A DNA stretch of 64,000 bases, from the NCBI GenBank assembly GCA_000442125.1, contig KE546966.1, positions 1,599,471 through 1,663,470 on the forward strand, in the 5' to 3' direction. Shown here one piece after another: positions 54,839-64,000 of this stretch. Within the stretch, counting starts at the first letter, position 1; each line of letters starts with the position of its first letter. A program made the translations under genes and the position numbers. This DNA is from Opeltia flavorubescens. Its lineage: Eukaryota; Ascomycota; Lecanoromycetes; Teloschistales; Teloschistaceae. The notes below the pieces were generated by a model, which saw only the letters and a list, made by a program, of their open reading frames with translations, was not told the DNA's origin and ran no database searches.

Positions 54839-55214
54839 CTAGCATTGGGCCACCGTTCCACTGGGATTTTGCTGCTGGCAGCTGGCAGCTAGTAGGGCTA
54901 GGAGCCAGTTCCCAGCCAGCTTAATACGCCTAAAACTTNTATATANTATAANNCTACNAGTTTTNGTCCGATTTTAAGAATTTTTATACTATTAGAATAC
55001 GCTTATTAAACGCTTTAAACTAAGCTACTATATATACTATTATATACAAAACTAATAGAGTTATTAAGCTATAAAAAAACTAGCTGTTTTAGTGGTTGAA
55101 ACACGAAAACGTGCTAGGCCCGAAATATATCTATTTTTATTCGATACCAACCAATAAGGTTTATACTTCTTTCGGGTCGGGAAGCCGATAAAGGACGTTT
55201 TTTAATATATATAT
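54839..55214 (+). mobile_element. B3: short element, subfamily 2
   Basis: Begins CTAGCATTGGGCCACCG and ends GGACGTTTTTTAATATATATATA, interrupting A3 at the position of A1 about 7111-7116 (target TATAATATA). It shares with B1 the GGAGCCAGTTCCCAGCC segment and the GTTGAAACACG...AGGCCCGAAA centre. Six ambiguous bases lie at 54939-54965. It retains more GC than A3 around it. Non-coding. Confidence 0.87.
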
Positions 55215-55285
55215 AATACTATTAACTAGTTTATATTAAAATTAGCGATTTTATAAAGATATATTTATATTAAAGTTATAATATA

Positions 55286-55664
55286 CTAGTACTGGGCTAC
55301 CGTTCCAGTGGGATTTTGCTGCTGGCAGCTAGTAGTTGGTAGCTGGTAGGGCTGGCAACTGGTAGGGCTGCCAGCTAATATAGTACGGCTAAAACTTCTA
55401 TAGGCTATAACGCTACTAATTTTAGTCCAATTTTAAAAATTTTTATAATATTAAAATACGCTTATTAAGCGCTTTAAATTAAGCTACTATAGATTCTAGT
55501 ATATATAGTATTCGTAGAGCTATTTAACTATAAAAAAACTAGCTATTTTAATAATTAAGGGCGCTAATTAAAAACGTGTCTGCCTTTATTCGATATTAAC
55601 CGATAAAATTTATATTTATTTCGGGTCGGGAAGCTGATAAGGGACGTTTTCCAATATATATATA
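55286..55664 (+). mobile_element. B4: short element, subfamily 1
   Basis: Begins CTAGTACTGGGCTACCG and ends GGGACGTTTTCCAATATATATATA. It inserted in A3 at a TATAATATA target, only 71 bp after B3. It carries the subfamily 1 features GGTAGGGCTGGCAACTGG and AAGGGCGCTAA. It is more RIP-altered than B2. Non-coding. Confidence 0.87.
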
Positions 55665-56197
55665 ATTAGAGTTTATTTTTAAAAAAATTAAATAATAATT
55701 AGTAGATTTTTTAAAATAATTAAACGTATTAAACTATTAGCCTATTATTTAAAGCTGCTATTTATTATAAAAATTTATAATATATTATTAGTAGTATATT
55801 TAAAGCTTACTATTAATTTTTATAATAATCCCTACTAATACTATTATATACCTGTACTCCTAATCGTTATTAATAATAATAAAAAATTTAAAATCGAATA
55901 AATTTTTTATAAACGCTATATCTATAAAAATAAAGGTTTTTCTATTTAATACTTTATTTATTAGGTTAGTTATAAATTTAAAAATAATTAATAGATATTT
56001 AAATACCGTTTAAGTTATATTAAAGTATTAATAGAAGAGTATAAATACTATTTTAATTTAAAATCGGTTCTAAACTATAGTAAAGCCGCTAATAATACTA
56101 ATACTAATATTAAATAGTAGGAATAAGCTAAAAAACCGCTTATTAGCGAGGAAAAGCCTATTATTAGGGGCTAATAGTTTTATTCGTTACCGGTATC

Positions 56198-56402
56198 TAT
56201 TACAGCTATACCGTATAAGTAGAAGGCTAATAGAGTAGGTAGGGCTAAATAGCTACTATAACCCGAAGGAGGCCTTTTAAGTAAGTTTACCTAATTAGAT
56301 TTAGCGCCTTTTAGCGCCTATATTTATTTAATTATAAATTCTATAGATAAATAGTTCTTTACCTTTAATATAATACTATTAATTTATACCTATAGTATAA
56401 TA
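56198..56402 (+). repeat. 3' LTR of A3
   Basis: A 205-bp family A LTR beginning at the altered TGTTACAGC (tattacagc) and followed by the TSD GTTTA at 56403-56407. Confidence 0.93.
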
Positions 56403-57406
56403 GTTTAACTCTAGTTTTTAATAAATATTTTTAAATTATATTTAAAATTTTTACTTTAATATTAAATTATTTATTATATTGTATATAAAGCTCTATTTTA
56501 TTATATATAAAAATTTTTTTTTTATTATATATTATTATATCTCGCTATATAAATTTATTATTAATATATATTATATAACGATTTAATAATATAATATTAG
56601 AAGAAAAATAAATTTTATATATAAGCGAATATAAACTTTTAAACCCGATTTAAAACGGTATAAAAATTTAAAAAAACTACTATTTATTAAATAGCTGATA
56701 AAAAAAAATATTTAAATAAAATTACCGGATTTAAAAAAATAATTTTCGGATTATAAATAACCAATATAATAATATATTATAATAATATAATTTATACTTT
56801 TATTAATTATTTCTAAACGTTCTATTAGAAAATAAAATAATATAAGTTATAAAATAAAAAAAAAATTTAAATTAAAAAAATAGTATTATTATTTAAAAAA
56901 AGGTTAATTAAAATAGTATTAATTTTACTAATAATATAATCTAATAATATAATAAATACAGCCGCTGATTCTAATTAGTATAAAATATCTAAAATAATAA
57001 AAAGCGTATTAATAATAGTATTAATATATATAATATCGACGGTCTAATATATTATATAGCGCGTTATCTATAAAATAGGGCTTAATAAATTAAAGCTTAC
57101 TGGTATTTAAAATTCGAAAAAAAAATAAAATAAATTTATAAAAAAGTTTAGGACCGTTATAAATATAAAAAATAAAGAAATCCTTTTATTATATATTAAT
57201 AATAATAATAAAGTAATTAAAAAAATTAATAAAAAAATAGGAGAAATTATTAGAAGATATACTATATAAGGAGATACGGAGTTTTTAAAAAGCGATTTAT
57301 ATAATAAAAATAGTAATAAATAAAATAGTTTAAAAACCTAGAATATATTATTTTTAAATATTATTTTAATATTATTACTATTTAGTTATTAGTTTTATAA
57401 ACTACT
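56403..57406. other. Gene-free AT-rich stretch right of A3
   Basis: Continuation of the pre-A3 sequence ending at 30033. AT-rich, with a few GC islands (for example around 57035-57070) but no recognised gene, RNA or terminal repeat. It precedes D2. Confidence 0.55.
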
Positions 57407-59145
57407 TATAAAGCCGGAGGCCCAACGGGTGTAAAATTCGTAGAAAGTAGAGCTATACCTAATATAAGTAGCGCCTATATTTAATAAAAATTCTATAGGC
57501 TTTAAGCTACTAATTCTTTAGTAGATCGTTCTATTATTATCTAAATAAACGTCTTTTATATTCTATTATATAGCTTTATTAACCCGAGGTTTATAGATTA
57601 ATTATCTAGCGATTTTATAATTCTAATTACTTTTTAATTATAAAGGGTTGCCTAGTTAAATAGCGAGAGAAATTTAAGGAAAAAAAATTTATATATAAGC
57701 TTCGGAATAGCTAAAAGCTTTATAAAAGGACTAAATTATAGAGTTTAATAATAATAAATAAAATTTATTTAAATATTTAGGCGGAAATAATAAAAATAAC
57801 CTAACGAATAAATTTTCGTTTAATAAGGAAAGTATTAAAGTAGTAGGCGATTAAATAAATAAAATCTCTAGCGAATTAACTCTATTAAAGGAAAAGACTA
57901 GGGTATAAATACTATAAGCTTAATTTTATATCTAAAAATTAGAGTTAAAGAATAAATTATTAGAAATTTACTTATAAATTACCGAATTAAAAGCTAGCGC
58001 GGGCTATTAAAAATAGTATAGCGATAATTATTACTGGTCTTTTTTAAATATTAGGAAAAAAAATAATAGGCTGAAAATATTTAAAAAATAATTATATACT
58101 AAATATAAAAATTTAATATAATAGCTTATTAATTATAAAGAATATATCAATATTTTATAAAAGGATTTCTTTATAAAAAAGGAAATAATTTATTAAAAAA
58201 CTTTTAGATTTAATAATAAATCTAAAATTTAATAGCGCGATAATATTAAATTATTAAATACTAGAAACAAATTGTTTATTTAAAACGATTTTATTAAGTA
58301 TTATAAAACTATATTTAGTAATCTAGCGATCCGGAATATATAAATAAAAGCCCGGTTAGAATCTATAAAATAGCTAAAATTATAATTAATATCTATATTT
58401 AATTAATATTTATAGTAGGAATATAAAAATCTAGATTATTTAATAAATAAGTTTATAAGAATTTTTTATTTATAAATTAAAATAGATAAATAAATTAGTA
58501 ATAAGGCGCTATAAAGTTTTAAAAAATTAAAAACCTATTAAGTTTTTTTAATATAATATATTATATTAAAGTAGTATTTATAAGGAATAAATACTATATT
58601 TAAATTAAAGTATAAAATATTTAATAAAAATATCTAGTTTTTTAAATAAAATAATCGAAGGAGAAGTTTATAAAAAAAAAGGAAAGATTTAAATTATAGT
58701 AAAAGTAATAATTAGAATTTAATTAAATATTTAGAATATAAAGAAATAATATTTAGAATAAAATATTAAATTTATAAAATTAAAAAGTATAAAATAGATA
58801 ATTTAATATACCTTAAATTTATAGAAAAGTAAAAAAAATATAATAAAAGAAAAGGAATATAAAAAATAAATAAATTTTAATATATACTATTATTATATTA
58901 AAATTATTTAATACTAAATAATAACAATTTATTATAATAGTTTTTTTATATATTAATACTTTTATAAAATCTTAAATAGTTTACTATTTAATTAATTTTA
59001 ATATTAAAAAAAATTTTATTTTATAAATATTTATTAAGAAATTTTCTTTATTTAAAAACCGGATCGTTTTAAAGTAAATTAAAATAGTAGATAGCTATTA
59101 AATCCTATCCTATAATTTTTATCTACTAGGTATAAATTTAATAGA
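57407..59145 (+). mobile_element. D2: unclassified 1.7-kb repeat, second copy
   Basis: A direct-orientation partner of D1, with the same start (TATAAAGCCGGAGGCCCAAC) and the same end zone. It keeps slightly more G/C than D1 (GCGGAAATAATAAAAATAAC, GCTAGCGCGGGC). The forward frame near 58830-58870 is K/R/E-rich. The first 30 bp are nearly unmutated in both copies. Without A3 the two copies lay about 2.7 kb apart. No catalytic motif was found. Confidence 0.75.
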
Positions 59146-59200
59146 TAATTATAGAGTAAAAAAATATTAGAAGAATAATTACTATATAATAAATATATTA

Positions 59201-59577
59201 TATATATATTAGAAAACGTCCTTTATCGGCTTCCCGACCCGAAATAAGTATAAACCTTATCGGTTGGTATCGAATAAAGGCAGATATATTTCTAGTTAGC
59301 GCCCCTAATTATTAAAATAGCTGGTTTTTTTATAATTAAATAGCTCTACGAATACTATATATACTAGAATTTATAGTAGCTTAGTTTAAAGCGCTTAATA
59401 AGCGTATTCTAATACCGTAAAAATTTTTAAAATTAGACTAAAATTGGTGGCGCTATAGCACGTAGAAGTTTTAGCCGTACTACGTTGGCTGGCAGCCCTA
59501 CCAGTTGCCAGCCCTACCAGCTACCAGCTACCAGCTGCCAGCAGTAAAATCCCACTGGAACGGTGGCCTAGTGCTCG
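59201..59577 (-). mobile_element. B5: short element, subfamily 1
   Basis: On the + strand it runs from a TA tract and AGAAAACGTCCTTTATCGG to GGTGGCCTAGTGCTCG. The GC-rich end holds four CCAGCTACCAG-type repeats and two GCAGCCCTACCAG units. It carries the subfamily 1 centre (AGTTAGCGCCCCTAA). It lies between D2 and relic E and retains GC. Non-coding. Confidence 0.87.
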
Positions 59578-62500
59578 TATAAATATAATACAATTTTAGG
59601 CTATTTTTAACTAATAGAAATAAATTTTAATATTTACTAGCGAGATTAAAAATAAACTTATAAAAATACTTTTACTATTTATAAAGCGGTATTAAACTAG
59701 GTTAGTATTTATATTATAAAGAAATCTAATAAATTAATAATACTAATAATAAATAAAATAAATAATATAAAAACTATATATTTTTATTCATTAATATTTA
59801 ATCAAAAAATAGAAATAGCTATTTTAAAAATAATAAAATAGAGTATAATATAGGTTAAAGATTTTAAAATTCCGCCGGCCTTATAAAACTTAATAGAGTT
59901 CTTTTTAAAAAAATTTATTAATAGTTTAAATATATATAATTAAATAGAATATCCTAAAAATTTAAAGCTAGATAAATAATTAAAAACCGGCTTAATTTAT
60001 AATATATTACTAGATAAATTAGTAGTAATTTAAAATTACTTTACTAGTATATAAATCAAAAGCTAGATAAAACCTTCGAGTAGTTTAATTAAAATATTAG
60101 TACTATTTATTAAAAAAATAAATAGTAGTTTATAATTATATATAAATTATAAAAATTTTAATAAAATTATTATTAAAAGTAAATAATTTTTACTTCTATT
60201 ATTAAAAACCTTAAATAGGTTTATATATATAAGGTAATTTAATTAAAATTAAAATTAATAATATTTATTATTATATTTAAATTAAATAGAAAAATAAATA
60301 GAAAATTATATTTTAAACTCGCTATAAATAATATAAATATTAAGTGATACCATTTATCTTTATAAATACTTTTATTATATTCTAATTATATATTAATAAA
60401 GCGTTATAATTTTATTTAAATATTTTTTATATAATTTATTTAAATAATATACTAGTTTATTTTAAAAATAAAAAGAAGTACTAGAAATATATTTATATAA
60501 TTATTAAGGTTTTACTAGAGTATTCTTTATATATAAAACTATTAAAGTATATTTTTAATTATATCGAAATTATATTTTTAGGTTTTATAGTAGATTAATA
60601 TAAAATTTATATAGAGTTTTTAAAAATCGAAGTTATAAGCGAATAGCTAGTATTAGAAAATATAAAGGATATTCTAATATTTTTAAAATTTATAAAATTT
60701 TATAAGCGATTTATAAAAGGTTTTTTATAAATAACTATCCTTTTAATCGACTTAATACGAGGTATAAAAAAAAGATAGGCTAAATTTAAATTTATTTAGT
60801 TTAAAAAAGTATAAAAAGTTTTAAAAAAGCTATAAAGATTTTTTATTTTAACTTTTATTTTATAATATTATAATATAAATATTAAAATTAATATAAAAAC
60901 GAATATATTAAAGTATAAAATAGGGGGGATTTTTAATTAAAAACTAAAAGAGAATCTATATTAATATTTAATAGTATTCTTTAATTATAAATTTAAAGGT
61001 ATAGAATTCTATTAAAATAAATATAATAAAGAGTTTTATACTATAATATTAGGTTTTAAAAATTAATAATATTATTTATAAAAAGTTAAAAAGTTATTTA
61101 TATAATTATAAATTATAATAATTCTATAGACTTTATAATTATAAAAGAGTTTATTATAAAGTAAATATAATAAATAAAAAAACTAACTATATTTAATTTT
61201 TATATAAAGTCTTAAAAGGGTTTATTAAATCTAGCCGATATATTATTTAAAAGGTTTAATATTATAAAATTTAATATTAATAAAAATAAAAATAATAATT
61301 TTTTATCTATTTTATAAAATAAACTTTATAATAAAAACTACTAGTTTAAATTATAAAAAGAAAATAAAATATTTATAATAATTAAACTTAAAGTAGTTTT
61401 AGCGGTATAATTAGATAATATAATTATTATAAATATTTTTACTATTTATAAAGATAGAAAAAAATTTAAAAGAATTTATAAATTTTTAAATTTTATAAAT
61501 TTCTAACTTTTAATTTAATAGATTATTAAATAAAAATTTTTTTTTTAAATATATAATTATTTATAGCGAAGTAGCTTTTTAAACTTTAATAAAAGAATAT
61601 TTTTATTATAAAAGAGAAATAGCGTTAAAAATTTACTATTAATTAGAAAAAACTTTTAAAATAAAAAGTTAAAGAAGATAAACTATTTTAAAAAAATTTA
61701 ATAATTTATATATCTAATAATCTAGCGATAAAAAAAAATTTTTTATAAAAATTATAATAATTTTAGAACAGGTTGTTTTATAAAAAAAAAATAAAGAATT
61801 TAATTTATAAAAAATATTATTAGTTAAATATAATTAAAAAAAAAGAAAATTATTATAAAATATACTTTAATTATTAAAAAATATAAATTTATTATTATAG
61901 GCTTTATAACTAGTTAGAACTAATTTTATTAGAAGGTATAAAATTATTTTATACAGTAATAATAGACTTTATTACTAACTTATTATTTATAACTAACTTT
62001 TATATAGAAAGGACCTATAATTTAATTTTTATATTTACAAATAAGTTAGTTAAATATATAATCTATATTCCTACTATTAAAGATATTAATATAAAAAATT
62101 TATAGAACTATTATAATACGAATTTATTAAATATTATAAAGTTATATAAAAAATTATTAATAATAAAGAGTTATTTTTTATAAAAAAATTTTAAAGTATT
62201 TTTTATTATTATTTAAATATTAAAAGTAAATTTAATATTATATTTTAATTTTAAATTAATAGCTATATAGAGTATTAAAATTAAATTTTAAAATATTATT
62301 TTTAAATTTATTATAATTATAAATAAAATAATTAATTAAAATTATTACTTTTAGCGGAGTTTATTTATAAAAATAATAAATATATAAGTACTAATAAACT
62401 ATTAAATAAATCATTTAAATAATTTATTACTATTTTTGAAATTAAATTTAAAAATATTACTTTTAAAAAAAAATATTTTTAATATTTAAAAAAGTAAATT

Positions 62501-64000
62501 AATTGAAAAATTTAAGGGAATATTTAACTAAATTCTATAAAAAAGTTTCTAAATAGTAGATAAAATATTATAATATTTATTATAAAACTATAAACTTTTA
62601 AAAAAATAGTAAAATATTATTATAAAGTATTAATATTTATATTTTAAAATTTAACAAAAAGCTTGATTATAAATAATTAGGGTCTTTTAAAGTCCTAAAA
62701 AAAGTTAATAAATAAATTTATTTTTTTAAGTTATTTAAGTAATATAGAAGGATTTATTTTATATTCTATATTAGTTTACTTCAATTTTAATATTTTTATA
62801 ATAAAAACTTTAAATTTTAGTTTATTTTAATAAAAGGTAAAAAAAAATAAAAAATAAAATAAGTATTTAATAAATATATAATTAAAAATAAGTTTTAATA
62901 TTTAATTTATTAAATTAATATTATATTTTTTAAAAATTTTTAGAAGCTAATTAGTAATTTAAATAATATAAAGAAATTTATTAAAGATTTTAAATAGATA
63001 AAATTAAAAATAAGTACGCTAAAAAGAATAAGGGCTAGAATAAAAAGTATACCTAAAAAAAAAAAGGATAGGCTATATAAAACTTATTAATTACTTAAAA
63101 AATTATTATTAGAAATTTATATATAAATTAAAAAATTTATATTATTATATTAGTTTAAATAATCATTATTTTTATAAACTAGTTTATAATATACTTATAT
63201 TTTTAAGCGAAACTATTAACTATTATATTTAAAAATAATTTATCAGTAAAAATTTTTAAATAAATAGTTAAAGGAATAATTACTAATATATATTTTTTTA
63301 ATAATTTATTTACTATTATTTATTATATTTTATAATAAAATAAAAGCCTTTTTAATTATAAAGGTAGAAGATCTAATTATATTTATTATTATTAAAATAG
63401 TAGTATTAATAAGCCCGTATTTTATAAAAAGTTTTACTTTAAATTTCTAAAAATATTATTATTAAAAAATAAAGGTAATTTTAAAATTCGCTTTTAAATA
63501 AAGGTACTAGTAAAAAATCCTAAATATATATTACTTTTTTAAAGAGTAGATATCCTATTTATATTAATAATTAATAAAAAAATAATAATTATATTTCGTA
63601 GTTTTTTTTATAAATATATAATAAATATATATAAAATTTATTATAAAATATTTAATATATTATATATATTAAATTAAATTTTTATTAACTAGAAGAAATT
63701 ATATTAATATTTAGTTAAAAAAAATTTAAAAATTTAAATAATTATTTAAAAGTATTATTAAAATTATAAATTATAAAATTATAATTTAAATATTTAAAAA
63801 ATCTATTTTTTATATATTTTTAAGCTACGGTTTTTTTATAGTCTTTTTTAAATAAAAGGGTTATAGTAAAGGTTATATAGAGAATTAAAAAAAATTAAGT
63901 TTAAATTTATTTATTTATTAGATTAGCTAAAATTTATAAAATTAAATAAAAATTTTAAAAAAATAAAAAGAATTTATAATTTTAACGCTATAATTTAATA
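59578..64000 (+). mobile_element. E: chromodomain gypsy LTR retrotransposon fossil, running off the right edge
   Basis: Forward-strand gypsy pol parts by faint resemblance: RT (about 60080-60700, with a VLF.KK-like opening, a FLGFIV-like motif near 60570 and a YKRFIKGF-like run near 60700); RNase H (about 60800-61100); integrase (about 61860-62330, core opening near 61970); and a chromodomain (about 62860-63000). It then continues as AT-rich 3' sequence. No LTR is seen inside the window and its left border is uncertain. It is among the most AT-saturated sequences here, with very many breaks, and so probably old. It is distinct from families A and K. Confidence 0.8.

Larger units (their letters stand above)
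30034..56402 (+). mobile_element. A3: family A gypsy fossil split by multiple insertions
   Basis: A single family A copy has its 205-bp LTRs 26 kb apart (30034-30238 and 56198-56402), with TSD GTTTA at 30029-30033 and 56403-56407. Segments collinear with A1 are 30034-30603, 38287-39267, 39399-43009, 53277-54504, 54762-54838, 55215-55285 and 55665-56402. Between them lie K2, a micro-insertion, element F, a solo K LTR, B3 and B4. Parts: RT-like about 41730-42560, RNase H-like about 42590-42900, integrase-like about 53480-54500. It is RIP-saturated with very many breaks, and is older than all six insertions. Confidence 0.94.
1..64000. other. RIP-saturated AT-rich isochore
   Basis: Across the window TA steps are very common and CA/TG steps rare in all repeat families. 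Differences between copies are mainly C-to-T and G-to-A. No frame of meaningful length with protein resemblance survives. This matches the known outcome of RIP in Pezizomycotina, which mutates duplicated DNA longer than a few hundred bases. The short B elements and the 131-bp insertion, below or near that size, keep more GC, which fits. Confidence 0.9.

Overview
The window is a gene-free, repeat-dense block of a filamentous ascomycete (Pezizomycotina) genome. Almost every C/G position in repeat DNA has decayed to T/A. The remaining sequence is dominated by TA steps, and recognisable reading frames are peppered with TAA/TAG. This is the footprint of repeat-induced point mutation (RIP), as in the AT-rich isochores of Dothideomycetes, Epichloe and similar fungi. 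The species cannot be named from the sequence. I see no intact host gene, tRNA, rRNA or CRISPR array.

The block is a nest of transposable elements whose borders can be fixed from terminal repeats and target-site duplications (TSDs). Two gypsy LTR families dominate. Family A has 205-bp LTRs and occurs as A1 (724-7921, +), A2 (18765-24762, -) and A3 (30034-56402, +, split by many insertions). Family K has 257-bp LTRs and a chromodomain; it occurs as K1 (1-11663, +, entering from the left edge), K2 (30604-38286, -) and a solo LTR (54505-54761). A1 sits inside K1 and K2 sits inside A3, so the two families were active over overlapping periods. A third chromodomain gypsy relic (E, about 59578-64000, +) runs off the right edge. 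All are fossils with very many breaks.

Other elements: five copies of a roughly 375-bp element (family B, two subfamilies) that kept far more GC than their surroundings; a long foldback palindrome (C) that shares a module with B and is split by A2; two direct copies of an unclassified 1.7-kb repeat (D1, D2); a GGGTC-rich, hAT-like patch; a 131-bp GC-rich micro-insertion with short inverted ends; and a 10.3-kb element (F, 43010-53276) with imperfect terminal inverted repeats and a TA duplication, inserted in A3. I could not assign F to any family.

Layout: 1-11663 K1 with A1 inside; 11664-18689 degraded AT-rich DNA with B1; 18690-25345 palindrome C split by A2 (which carries B2) and a 20-bp tandem array; 25346-26628 extreme AT-rich DNA; 26629-28355 D1; 28356-30033 GGGTC patch and AT-rich DNA; 30034-56402 A3 with K2, the micro-insertion, F, the solo K LTR, B3 and B4; 56403-57406 AT-rich DNA; 57407-59145 D2; 59201-59577 B5; 59578-64000 E. 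Nothing here works as a set of genes. The value of the window is its insertion history and the unidentified repeat families.
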